Source: Pollenia angustigena (Eukaryota > Arthropoda > Insecta > Diptera > Polleniidae). From it: DNA of 64,000 bases. The DNA is taken from assembly GCA_930367215.1 (NCBI GenBank), contig OV884057.1:207395621-207459620 (forward strand). The letters are read 5' to 3'. The translations under genes were made by a program, and so were the position numbers. Below, in pieces: positions 33,204-44,251 of the stretch; position 1 is the first letter of the stretch; each line of letters starts with the position of its first letter. Below the pieces are notes generated by a model. It had not been told where the DNA came from and did no database searches. It worked only from the letters and a program-made list of their open reading frames with translations.

Positions 33204-36200
33204 GTGTATAACTTGAACCTCAACTTATGTAATTTCATTCAGATTAATATAAATAATAGTAACACAGCAGTAACACTACTAGTTGATACAGGTGCCGACA
33301 TTTCACTCATAAAATCCAAACATTTTGATCTAAAGAAAATAAATACTAACAAAATCACAACATTAAGTGGAATAGGACAAGGTGAAATTAAATCTAAAGG
33401 TAGTATATATTTTGATTTAAAATTTAAAAATTATCTAATACCACACAATTTTCAAGTAGTAGACAATAATTTCCCAATACCAAGCGATGGAATCATTGGT
33501 ATGGATTTTATTAAGAAGTATAATTGTATATTAGATTTTAATCAGGATTATGACTACCTAGTCCTACGACCATTCAATATACCACAACCTATAGAAATAC
33601 CAATTTCTAACAACAGCGATAATCTTATATTGCCGCCAAGATCAGAAGTAATACGTAAAGTAAATTTTATTGATTGCGATAATGAAATACTAATACCAAA
33701 TCAAGAACTTGAACCAGGAGTCTTTATCGCGAACACATTGGTAAAATCTAATAAAGCATACATTCGTATTCTAAATACAAATAACACTATCACATCAGTT
33801 AATAAAAGTAAAATAAAAACCGAAAATCTTTCTGAATATGAAATAGTCGAACAAAATCCGACCAAAAATACACATAGAAAATCAGAAATATTAAAACTTT
33901 TACAGAAAAATTTTCCAGAACAATTTAAAAATACATTAACGGAACTTTGCACATCATACAGCGATATTTTCGGTTTAGTATCAGAAACAATAACAATTAA
34001 TAATTTCTATGAACAAAAGTTGAGAGTAAGAGATTCACAACCGGTGTACATTAAGAATTACCGGATACCACATACACACAAAGAAGAGATAGATAGACAG
34101 GTGAAAAAATTAATAGACGACAGAATAGTGGAACCATCAAATTCTGAGTACAACAGTCCAATTCTGCTGGTACCGAAGAAATCACTTCCAAGTTCAGAAA
34201 CAAAAAGATGGAGACTCGTAGTGGATTATAGACAACTAAATAAGAAATTGATAGCAGACAAATTTACATTACCTAGAATACATGACATTTTAGACCAACT
34301 CGGTAGAGCCAAATATTTATCATGTCTAGATTTAATGTCCGGTTTTCACCAAATTGGACTAGAAAAAAACTCTAGAGATCTAACTTCATTTTCAACAGCA
34401 AATGGATCTTATAGATTTACTAGATTGCCCTATGGTTAAAAAATAGCGCCCAATTCTTTTCAAAGAATGATGACACTCGCTTTTACTGGTTTGCGACCAG
34501 AACAAGCATTTCTTTATATGGATGACTTAGTTGTTTTAGGATGTTCGGAAAAGCATATGCTTTCTAATTTAACAAATGTGTTTGAATTATGTCGAAAACG
34601 CAATCTTAAGTTACATCCCGAAAAATGTTCATTTTTCATGAGGGAAGTTACATACCTAGGACATAAATGCACTGATAAAGGAATACTGCCTGACGATAGT
34701 AAATATTCGGTAATCGAAAATTATCCACAACCAAAAGATGCGGGTAGTGCAAGAAGATTTGTAGCATTTTGCAACTACTATCGCAGATTTATCAAAAATT
34801 TTTCAGAGTATTCTAGACATCTTACAAGATTGTCCAAAAAGGGTGTGCAGTTCGAATGGACTAAAGATTGTGATTCAGCATTTAAATATCTTAAAAAAGC
34901 ATTAATGAGTCCAACATTACTTCAATATCCAGATTTCACAAAAGAGTTTTGTATAACAACAGATGCAAGCAAACATGCTTGTGGAGCTATACTAACTCAA
35001 GAACATGAGGGAAAACATCTACCAATAGCATACGCATCCAAAATATTTACAAAAGGCGAGAGTAACAAATCAACAATTGAACAAGAATTAACCGCTATAC
35101 ACTGGGCCATCACACATTTTAGACCATATATTTATGGTAAACATTTTCTTGCCCGCTCTGATCACAGACCTCTGTCATACCTCTTTTCCATGAAAAATCC
35201 AAGCTCAAAACTAACTAGAATGGGACTGGACTTGGAAGAATATGATTTCACTGTAGAATATCTTAGGGGAAAAGATAATTATGTGGCCGACGCTTTGTCG
35301 CGCATTACAATAAATGATTTAAAAGAAATAAATAATAAAAACAGCAATGTATACAAAGTAACAACTCGAGCAATGACAAACAATGCAATTAAAAAGAAAT
35401 ATCCAATTACACCAAATAAACGGCATTTAAATAATGAAAATGAGAAGCCCAATGTATTTGAACCAATTATTAATTCTGACGTCAGAAAATTTTGTAAGCT
35501 AAAGATTACACCACTAAAAGTTTATATTAAACGTGGCAAATCTATAATAGCATGTATAAATATAGATGAATTGTTTACTAACGGGAAATTTGACTTAGGA
35601 CAATTTTTCCCTAGGCTCGAAGAAGTGGCCGGTAAATTAAATATTCATAAAGTACAAGTGGCACCCAGTGAGAAAATTTTCGAATTTATCTCTATTAATG
35701 AATTTAAAGAAATGGGCAATAAATTATTAAAATTATTAAAAGTAGCGCTACTTAATGAGGTGATCCACGTAACAAATGCCAAATTAATAACAGAGATAAT
35801 GAAACGATACCACGATGACCCCGCAGAGGGAGGACATTCCGGTGTTTCAAGAACTCTAAATAAAATAAAAAGATACTACTATTGGAAAAATATGACTCGA
35901 GATATAACAAAATACGTTAAAATATGCCAAAAATGTCAAACAGCTAAAATAACAAAACATACAAAAATACCACTGACATTGACAAATACACCAAATAAAC
36001 CTTTTGATACGGTAATTGTGGATACTATAGGTCCACTACCAAAATCATATTTCGGAAATGAATATGCCGTCACCATAATATGTGACATGACAAAATATCT
36101 TGTAACGGTACCTATACAAGATAAAAGCGCAAAATCCATTGCGAAAGCAATATTTGAAAATTTTATTCTTACCTATGGTCCAATGAAGACGTTCATTTCA

Positions 36201-36974
36201 GACATGGGTACAGAATATAAAAACTCAATACTTACTGAACTGTGTAACCTTTTGAATATTGAAAAAATAACATCAACAGCTTACCATCACCAGACTCTAG
36301 GAACTGTGGAAAGAAGTCACAGAACTTTTAACGAATATGTAAGATCATACATATCCATTGACAAAACCGATTGGGATGAATGGCTTAAATATTTCACGTA
36401 CTGTTTTAACACTACGCCATCTTCCGTTCATGACTATTGTCCTTATGAGTTAGTTTTTGGTAGACTTCCAAATGGGTTTCAACAGTTCAATAGTATTCAA
36501 GAAATAACACCATTATATAATATAGAAAATTATGCTAAGGAAGTTAAATTTAGGTTAGAAATAGCACATAAGAGAGCGCGCGCTATGATAGATAGGTCTA
36601 AACTTAAACAAAAATCAAATTATGATAGGTCATTATTAAAGGTAGATTTCAGAGTAGGAGACTTAGTTTTAATGAAAAATGAAGTAGGACACAAATTAGA
36701 TAATAGGTATAAAGGTCCTTATGAAATTAAAAATATAGATTTACTGCCTATTTCACGATGTCACTCGAACGTTTACGTTCGCACAAATAACATGTAAACC
36801 AAAAACAAATTTTTTAATTTTGTTTTTGTTTTATATGTTATTTGTGCGAACGTAAACGTTCGAGTGGCATCGTGAAATAGGCAGTTAAAAAATAATGTAA
36901 CCATAGTTGATAAGAAAAATAATAAAGAACATATAGTACATAAGAATAGACTTAAATCTTACCATAATGAATAA
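33204..36974 (+). pseudogene. pol: Gypsy pol polyprotein, disrupted
   Basis: Domain order: aspartic protease (LLVDTGADISLIKS, ~33280), reverse transcriptase (DYRQLNKKL ~34225; catalytic FLYMDD ~34510), RNase H (TTDASKHACGAIL ~34960; HRPLSYLF; ADALSR) and integrase. The integrase has the HHCC zinc finger (HDDPAEGGH ... CQKCQ, ~35810-35940) and DDE residues in VDTIGPLP (~36020), SDMGTEY (~36200) and TVERSHR (~36305). Two lesions are seen. A TAA at 34437-34439 falls just after LPYG in RT. Hairpin H4 lies at 36744-36884, whose insertion with its TSD adds 144 bp, keeps the frame but brings a stop at 36795. The native end is TAA 36972-36974. Inactive as it stands. Confidence 0.93.
36744..36884. mobile_element. 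Hairpin MITE H4 in pol
   Basis: 141-bp near-perfect palindrome, CTGCCTATTTCACGATGTCA continuing CTCGAACGTTTACGTTCG at the left, with a complementary right arm and an A/T loop. TTA is duplicated at 36741-36743 and 36885-36887. Gypsy pol sequence resumes in frame after it. It is non-coding. Confidence 0.88.
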
Positions 36975-37107
36975 AATATTAAATTCACCTAATTATAATA
37001 AATGTTATTGGTATTCAAGTAACAAAATTGTTTCCACAAAATTAAGTATAATACATAATTGTTAAAGAATGTCCATAAAACTTTCAGTTATATGAACATT
37101 CTTCCGT

Positions 37108-37117
37108 AAAAGGGAGG
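37108..37117 (+). promoter_or_regulatory. Polypurine tract
   Basis: AAAAGGGAGG directly abuts the 3' LTR start at 37118. This is where plus-strand DNA synthesis is primed in LTR retrotransposons. Confidence 0.8.
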
Positions 37118-37509
37118 TGTAGCGTGTCTTTTATATTAACATTGCTTGCACACATAATTTCAGTTACATGCAATGAACCCGGCGCATGTAATACGAATAA
37201 GCCACTTGAGTGTTGTGCGCTGTGTGTGTGTGTGTATGAGTACAATACTAGCAGTACACACAGTCGTCAATAGTAATACTATCACCACTCTTACTATTGG
37301 ACAAGTGTCTGTGAGATTGTAAGTAAATGCTGAGCAAACCGCTATACCTTCCACTGTAATGAAAATGCTTAATAAGCATTTATTATGTATAAAAGTCGAG
37401 CTAATTAGCAATTAAAAATCGATTCTTATACCAAGTACAAACAGTGCGTACTAGCCGCACTAAATAAAGAATTCAATTTTATTAAGAAATAAAAAGGCTT
37501 TTAATTACA
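37118..37509 (+). repeat. Gypsy 3' LTR
   Basis: 392 bp from TGTAGCGTGTC to TTTTAATTACA, uninterrupted. It gives the pre-insertion sequence for MITE M2 in the 5' LTR and is followed by the CAGG target duplication and then by MITE M sequence. Confidence 0.95.
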
Positions 37510-37588
37510 CAGGACTAGTCCAAAAGTAACCCAAACGTATGGAAAAAACCTGGTCTATTTAACACGACGATGTCCTAAGAGAGGACTA

Positions 37589-38180
37589 TCCCAGCAAAAA
37601 CTTTACTTACAATGCTACTTTTAATGACTTCAAGAATTCATTACTTTGTAGCTTTATTCGCCACTTTTTGGGTTATTAGTTATATATTAAATAATAATTT
37701 TATTATTATGTCTTAAATATACAGAAAAATTTATATTTTCATTATGACAATAAAAATGTCATTATAGTCAAAAAACATAGTTTTTTAATACAAAAACTAC
37801 ACTGCCCCGGTAGACTAGCTGGTAGAGAGCTAGTCTATCAGCACCGAGGTTGCGGGATCAAATCCCGCCAGAGACAGAAAAAAAAAATAAAATAAAGTAA
37901 AATAGAATAAGAAAAAATAAAAATAAAATAATTAAAAAAAAAAAAAATTAAAAAAAAAAAAATTTTACTTTATTGACTTTGTGTAACTATATATTTTTAT
38001 AAAAATTTTAAGTATAAAAAAAACATTATTTTTTAGATTATAATAGGCTAAATTATAAAGGATTAATTTTGGGACATCTCGAACAAAAATAAGTACTTTT
38101 TCTAGTAGAAAAGTAAGTAGATGGCTCGTCAAATTCTCATTATTTTTCTGCTTATTTTGTAATCAAAGTTTTTGCTGGGA
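37589..38180. mobile_element. Element N, TA-target, nested in MITE M
   Basis: 592 bp with inverted ends TCCCAGCAAAAACTTTACTT and, on the minus strand, TCCCAGCAAAAACTTTGATT. TA flanks both sides (37587-37588, 38181-38182). It contains a tRNA-like sequence at 37804-37876 and long A/T runs, with no ORF. It is probably a non-autonomous DNA element. Confidence 0.75.
37804..37876 (+). other. tRNA-like sequence
   Basis: A ~73-nt stretch starts GCCCCGGTAGACTAGCTGGT followed by AGAGAG (an A-box-like D arm). It ends with a perfect 5-bp T stem GCGGG/CCCGC around the 7-nt loop ATCAAAT. The 5' end does not pair with the 3' end (CAGAGAC), so no acceptor stem forms. It is a tRNA-derived repeat head, not a functional tRNA. 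Halves of the same sequence occur near repeat E copies at 29139, 56680 and 59870. Confidence 0.6.
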
Positions 38181-38211
38181 TATAACCCACCTTTGGACCA
38201 CTAAGGAGTAG

Positions 38212-38947
38212 TGTTGCAGAAAGTATTGATTTTCTACAACCGTTTGCCTAATTAGAATATCTTACAATTTTAGTTCTTAAATTTAACTTTGTTTAATCAA
38301 AATTATAATTATTTATTAAATATAAAACGTAATTATTATTTGCTATTAATATTATTATTAATGTTTTGTAATAATTTATTATTAATAACATTATGTATAA
38401 TATTACCCTATTAACTCTAACTTCATTATTACGTTTAAAAACAAAATTAATTAACATAGTTTAATAATTATCATTAACCACAATTATCATTAACAAAAAC
38501 ATTGTTATTTTTCTAAATAGTCGTTGTAGGTTTAATAACTGGGATTGAGTTATTTTTTGTCATACACTCTTCCTTTCATTAGCGCACTACTATGTACCAT
38601 AATGATGACTTAATATCAAATTAGTGCAATGCTAGTAAGAGTAGAAAAATTTTAACTGTATCCCAGGTATTCTCACTTGTCAAACAACTTTTTTTTTGTT
38701 ATTGATATACGCATTAAACTTGTTCTTTTAAAATAATTATTGGTTTGCATATTTCAAATTTTTACATTATCATTCTTTTCTATTTTGGACATCAAACGAA
38801 GACATTCAATTTAAATAAACGGAGTTGTACAACCAGAAGCAAAAAAAGGGCTTTTCATTTTTAATAATGGTAATTTCAAATGGTAAAATTTGGTAAAGTT
38901 TAATAATAATAATTTTTATTTATAACCAAATTCTAAGTTCATAATCA
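38212..38947. repeat. Solo LTR, 5-bp target duplication
   Basis: 736 bp beginning TGTTGCAGAAAG and ending ATAATCA, flanked by AGTAG at 38207-38211 and 38948-38952. On both sides the MITE M sequence continues, as judged from its sister copy at 30316-30741. Internally it has AT-rich sequence and an AAATAAACGG signal near 38813. TG...CA ends plus a 5-bp duplication and no internal coding region indicate an LTR left by LTR-LTR recombination. Confidence 0.75.
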
Positions 38948-39156
38948 AGTAGTTTTCAAAATACTCCATGGTATACTCAAGAGGATTAGTTTTAAAGTCG
39001 TTTAAAAACGAAGGCATGTCGTTAAAAAACGAAGACATGTCTCACTACAAACACTTTTTAACAATGACATGGTCCAAGCTTGCATTACATCGGACCAGTC
39101 CATGGAGTAGTCCATTTTATCAAAATCGATCAGGTGGTCCAATTTTATTTGCAGGG

Positions 39157-39560
39157 TTATTACTCATGTAGGCATTAAGCAGTTACTATGTAGTACAAGA
39201 AAAAAAAAATTGAAATGAAACTAAACGCACATATGCAGGTACAAACAATTTCCATAGAAACAGAAGACTCTTTTTTATCATCTTAAAAAGTACAGTAGTT
39301 CTGTACAATGTATTCTTGTTATTGTTGTTTTTACTGTTGTAAGGTAATTTTAACAAAGCGTCTCATCGAATGGTTTATTGTTGTTAATGTTAATAAAGCG
39401 TCTCATCGAGTGGACAATGACTACTTGAATGCAAAAGTATAAGAATGTGTGCCTTTTGAATTTACACAATTGTGTTTTATTGCGTGCGCAACAAAAATGA
39501 AAACAAAGCACTTTCAATAAAAACGCACACATGAAAAAGTCAAATGTGTACGAAACGATG
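39157..39560 (+). repeat. Dispersed repeat A, split copy, part 2
   Basis: Continues repeat A after MITE M (ACTATGTAGTACAAG, GAAACTAAACGCACATATG, AGCGTCTCATCG, AATGTGTACGAAACGATG), matching 16236-16585. It ends at the left target-site copy CGATG of Transib-2. The third part lies at 47677-47710. Confidence 0.75.
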
Positions 39561-40199
39561 CACAGTGTCGTGACTTCATATAACGAGTGGCCATAAATAG
39601 AAAAAGTTATTGTAAAGAGCTGAAATTTGGCACATATATTAAGGTTGGCAAAACGTAACAAAATTTAAAATTTAAAACAATTCGGAGCAAGGATTCATGT
39701 CCTTCCCGTATATCCTGAAATTTAAAAGTGTCATAAAAGTTAGAAAAAATGCTAACTTTATGAAACTTTTTTTATAGTAATTGGATGTGATATTTTTAAT
39801 GATTTGACCAATTTTTATTCAATTCAGATAAGGCCCACGTTAGGCTTAAACATATTTTTTTAAAAATTAAAAAAAAAAATTAAGTCAAATAAATTTTTTT
39901 TAATTAATTCCGTAGACAAGACACTTATATTTTTTAAATTAGATGAATGGACGCCCTCACCTTCAATATATCCTTAAACTTAAGTATATACATATATATG
40001 TGTATATGCAGTGATACAGTTTCAAAAGATATATCTTCTATATTGTCATCCTCAACATTTTAGGACTCATGTTTTTCTAAAGTTATATAATTTTTTATGT
40101 TCTTTAACCAATTTTGATCGGGTTTCTTTACTTGGCTTTGTAATGAAATTGCCGGTTCTGATTGCAGAATCAAATACATGGATTTATTCATGTTTGTAT

Positions 40200-42140
40200 T
40201 TCGTCTGCTATTTTTTCAAGTATGGTCTAACCTTCCTTTTCTATTGACTTTATGGGTACATTCTAAAGCCTCTTCAGATAACATCCCTATTTGTAAAGTG
40301 GAGTATATACCATGAACCAATATCTTGTGTATTGGTGGTGGCATACAGTACCAAGGATATAGTGATATGTATAATAAAAATTTTTCTCTTAACAATTTTT
40401 CAAAATTTATTACATTTATATTCTTTCCATTAGATAACATTCTTAATATGATCGAAAAGTTTTTGATTAAATTTACATCTACTCCTGTTATTTTCGATGA
40501 TTTATTAGCCTCTGAAAAAAAGCGACGAGCAGTATTGCCATCATTTGTAGTACCATATCCAGTTTTAACTCTATAAATAATTAAACCAAGTTCTTTTTTA
40601 AACTCATTCTGAATACGAGTTTTGCATTACAAAACAATTGGCTTCTTCTCTTCTCCAAAAACTCTATACATCTTTAATGGGAGCTTATATCCAATGTGAA
40701 GTAAACACTCAAAAGTTTTTATCCATGCATGAAGGGTGGACAAACCATACTTGTAAAATTCTTCTTTTACTGACCTTTCATAAACTTTCTCAAAATTCAT
40801 ATCTGACGGTTTAGTTTTACACAAAAAACAGGAAGCAGAACTCTTATTTCCCGTTAAAACATTTAATACTGCACCATCTATCATTGTCAATTTCATTCTA
40901 AAATTAACCTTAATTTTGTTTCCCTTCGACTCATAACAATAAGCTGTCAGTTTCTGTATTTCCGTTTCAATACTTCTCTGTGTATTTGTAATAACTTCTC
41001 TATTTTCTTTTTCAAATATGAATTTTATCGGCCTGCAGAATCTTGTGGATGAATGTCCATTGGAACTTCTGCGGATTTTTCTGTAGCAACAACATCATCA
41101 GGTATAAAATTTTTCTTTGCATTAGCAATACAGTAATATGACGGAAAACAATTTTTATGAACGGAATTTACAACAGACCTCATCATATTATATTGTCGAT
41201 ATGAAAGGTTCATATGGCTATTTCCAAAAAAACGTCAACCACAAAAAATGGAAAAAAAAATTTCTTTTCAAGATTTTTTTTAGAGAATTGCTTATATTTT
41301 TTTAATATATGCGTATAAATTAATTGATTCGAAAAAAAAGATAAATGGTAAACGAAGTACTACAACTTTTAGCACATACTTGTGTATATTAGAAAATATG
41401 CATTTGGAACAACAATACTCTAATCTAAGGCATATTTATGATCTGAAAAACATTTTTTATTAAGTTTCTTATATAAAGGATTATAAATAGCAACATAAAA
41501 AAATTGTAAATCATGGTGGAAAAATTGTCCCGTTTACAATGTCCCGTTTACAATTTCTTTAACAAGTTATTTAAAATAATGTAATTCACATTTTATTTTG
41601 AAATCGAAACCATTTTTAGGGCACATTAGTACGCAACATTTTAAAATTAAGCCCAATAAAATATTGTGTCAGGTTTCGCAGAAATCACTGTTTAAACGGT
41701 TACCCCTTAAAACCCACTTCCGTTTTTTGTCCCGTTTACAATCACTGGTTTTTTGCAATTATCTCGGAAACCACGACAGTAAGCGAAAAATTTAATTTGC
41801 GGAAATTAAAGAGCTAATTGAGAGTTAAAAGAATCATTAATTTAAAAAATGAAAATCAGGTTGTTTTTTACAGTTTTGTCAATATAAACGTGTGCGAATG
41901 TCCCGTTTACAATCTTGGAAGTGCCCATATCAATGTATAAAGCCAAAGCATTTTCTACAGAAATTATTTTTTCTATACAGGGATCAACCTTCGTTGCTGC
42001 TTTCTTAATTGCCTCCGCAGAGTTGGCTGAAATTAATTTTTGTACCTTTCTTCTTTTTGACCTACTCGAACTTTCTTCAAAGGCTACAGAAGGTCTACCA
42101 CGAACATGGCTAGTACTAGGGTTCTACAAGGCAAAAGCGA
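40200..42140 (-). pseudogene. Transib-2 transposase, dead
   Basis: Collinear with the Transib-1 protein. From N to C: RGRPSVAFEESSSRSKRRKV (~42100; cf. MGRPKLTYDEAGPRLKRKL), then, after repeat R, a stretch from 41213 (YYCIANAKKNFIPDDVVATE). GRPIKFIFEKEN follows, then LTMIDGAVLNVLTGNKS (~40880, second catalytic Asp), CFLC, LSTLHAWIKTFECLL and NDGNTARRFF. It ends with YPWYCMPPPIHKILVHG and MLSEEALECTHK near 40260, where the last catalytic Glu lies. The ~75 residues holding the first catalytic Asp are missing, and several stops and frameshifts occur. It cannot be active. Confidence 0.82.
41215..41848. repeat. Dispersed repeat R, copy 2
   Basis: Uninterrupted 634-bp copy of the repeat at 24186-25487, about 97 percent alike. 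The 14-mer GTCCCGTTTACAAT occurs at 41527, 41541 and 41729, and once more just outside at 41900. It separates two collinear Transib-2 transposase segments, so it probably inserted there. Confidence 0.75.
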
Positions 42141-42784
42141 AAAATAATAAAAACTATTAAAAGCATTCACATACAGTAACTAATTTAAAAAAATACAAAC
42201 ATCACTCAAATTTACTCCGTGGATTGGCAAATCGGTATTTAGCCAGTCATCGAACTTACACTCGAACCGGTCCCTTTTTCGGTTGCAATCGGACCACATC
42301 CGCTTTAATTTTGAATTTAAATTATATATATTTTTTGAACGTCTTTCGCTTACAAAGATTTCCCTATTCGAGCTCCCACAATTCCTGATAATTTTGTAAC
42401 TACATCTTTTTGTTCAATTCGGTTTGTGCTTTGTTGTGATACAGACGTGTATTTTTAGCCCCGCATACGATTTGAACTATTAATTAATCACATTTGATTT
42501 TTTAATACATAAATATAAGCAGCGAATGGACGCTTAAAAAAAAAATAATATATTTTGTTATTTAAATTACTTAACATAATAGTGAACAATTTAAAACGAT
42601 AAAATTAAATAAAATAAAACAGTAAAAATATATATGTATGTACGTATGAATGTTCATACATGTGTATACATATTCTGAACAAAACATTTAAATTCTGGTT
42701 TTTTCTTTTGTTGTTGTAAAATACAATAAATAATAAAAATATTAAAGCAAAGCAAAACGGTGAAAAACAAAAACAACTCTTTGC

Positions 42785-44251
42785 ATGAATACAAACAGTG
42801 AAACAACACTAAGACAAAATGAAAGAAACGTTTACGTTTTAGTTAATGCAAATGAAAATAATGCAGAAATAAATAAAACAAAACAAAACAATATTAACTA
42901 CCTAACGGCTAAGCCAATTACTCGAACACGTTCCCTCTCACCCTCGGTATTTACACAAACGGTGGATAGTAACTCATTAAAAAAACTACAACAAGATTTG
43001 GTGACAAGTGTTGCCAGGCCAGCAAGTATTGCCGTGACGTCAAAAACAAATTTAGTGGGAAATGATACCATGAACTCAAAAACACAAATGCAATGGAAAA
43101 CCCCCCTGTAAAAAGTTGTCAAAAGCCTACAGTACAAGTTGGTATGGACAGGTACATAACAGTGCTTAAACGGGGACGCAGCCCTACCTCTGCAGCAGTT
43201 GCTTCGGCCTCAAAAGTACCATCTTTTGATAAAATAAATACTCAAAATCGTTTTGCAATTCTGGAGGATGAATCCTCTGAAGCACCAAACGTCATTAAGC
43301 CATCCAAGCCTCCCCCGATATATCTAAGGGAGCAAAATTCAAATGAGCTCATAAAGAGTGGAAGTATAAACGAGACAAAAATACAAGTCAATAATGAGAA
43401 TGATTTTCGCAAAATAGTAAACAACTTCGAAACGCTTAAAAAAAACTTTTATACCTACCAACTGAAAAGCAGTAAAGGTCTACAGGTAGTGATTAAGGGT
43501 ATTGACTCATGTGTGGACCCAGAAGAGGTTAAAACATTCCTAGAAGAAAAAGGCTTCAAGGTAAAACATGTAGTAAATATTAAAAATAGAGAAAAAATTC
43601 CCCAACCACTTTTTCGAGTGGAGTTTGAACCCGGCGACGTAAAACTTAAAAACAACGAAACACATCCTATTTACAATTTAAAATATATTCTCTACAAGAA
43701 TAACTATAGAAGAGCCGCACAAAAAAAATGGACCTGTTCAGTGCTTAAACTGCCAAGAATTTGGCCATACCAAGGCATACTGCTACTTACCCCCTGTCTG
43801 CGTAGTATGTGGTGAACTACACGGTACAGTTTCTTGCGATAAGTCTAAAACCGACCCCAACGTAAAAAAATGTAGCAACTGTGGCGGTAATCACACTGCC
43901 AATTATAGAGGATGCCCAGTATATAATATTGTCAAGCAGACGGTTGGACCGAAAACAAATACCCCTCAAATGCAGGTTGCAAATCAGGTAAACACAAATG
44001 CAATTCAAGCCCCCCAGCCTAGTAATAACAGAACCTATTACGCTAACGTCCTAAAATCAAACCATCAGCCAATGCAAGGTGCCTCGCCAAGTAATGATGA
44101 AACTCCGGTTTCTAATTTAAGTCGTTTAGAAATAACCATGGAAACATTAGTGCAAACAGTAAATAATTTTACGAACACAATGGGTAATATGATGCAGGAA
44201 ATGCTTAGAATGCAATCGATGTTATTGCAAGCTGTACTTAACAAACCATGA
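42785..44251 (+). pseudogene. Jockey ORF1 (gag-like), two frameshifts
   Basis: RNA-binding ORF1 protein. It begins MNTNSETTLRQNERNVYVLV. The frame shifts near 43095-43110 at a run of C (ACCCCCCTG), and again near 43725 at a run of A (CAAAAAAAATGG). The middle part (43455-43700) resembles the Jockey gag-like domain (KGIDSCVDPEEVKTFLEEKG). After the second shift come three cysteine/histidine knuckles around 43740-43915: CLNCQEFGHTKAYC, CVVCGELHGTVSC and CSNCGGNHTANYRGC. It ends VLNKP at 44251, where its TGA overlaps the ORF2 ATG (ATGA). Both shifts are in homopolymers, so sequencing error is possible. Confidence 0.85.

Larger units (their letters stand above)
30181..37509 (+). mobile_element. 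Gypsy-group LTR retrotransposon
   Basis: A complete-length but inactivated element: 5' LTR 30181-31002, primer-binding site, leader with small ORFs, gag, pol (PR-RT-RNase H-IN), polypurine tract and 3' LTR 37118-37509. LTRs begin TG and end CA, and CAGG is duplicated at 30177-30180 and 37510-37513. The two LTRs differ at about four positions plus a GT-repeat length in ~390 bp, so the insertion is fairly recent. No envelope gene is seen. A 426-bp MITE sits in the 5' LTR and a 141-bp hairpin in pol. Confidence 0.95.
30120..39156. mobile_element. MITE M, carrying nested insertions
   Basis: The ends CCCTGCAAATAATAGGACCA and, on the minus strand, CCCTGCAAATAAAATTGGAC are inverted, with the dinucleotide TT at both flanks (30118-30119, 39157-39158). 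The continuous repeat A copy at ~16230 shows a single TT at this point. Within M lie a Gypsy element (30181-37509), element N (37589-38180) and a solo LTR (38212-38947). Once these are removed, M is about 0.4 kb, like its sister copy at 30316-30741. Non-coding. Confidence 0.85.

Noticed and set aside
37160..37411. ORF starting MLISSTFIHNK duplicated at 30704
   Set aside because: It lies antisense inside the Gypsy LTRs and is duplicated only because LTRs are.
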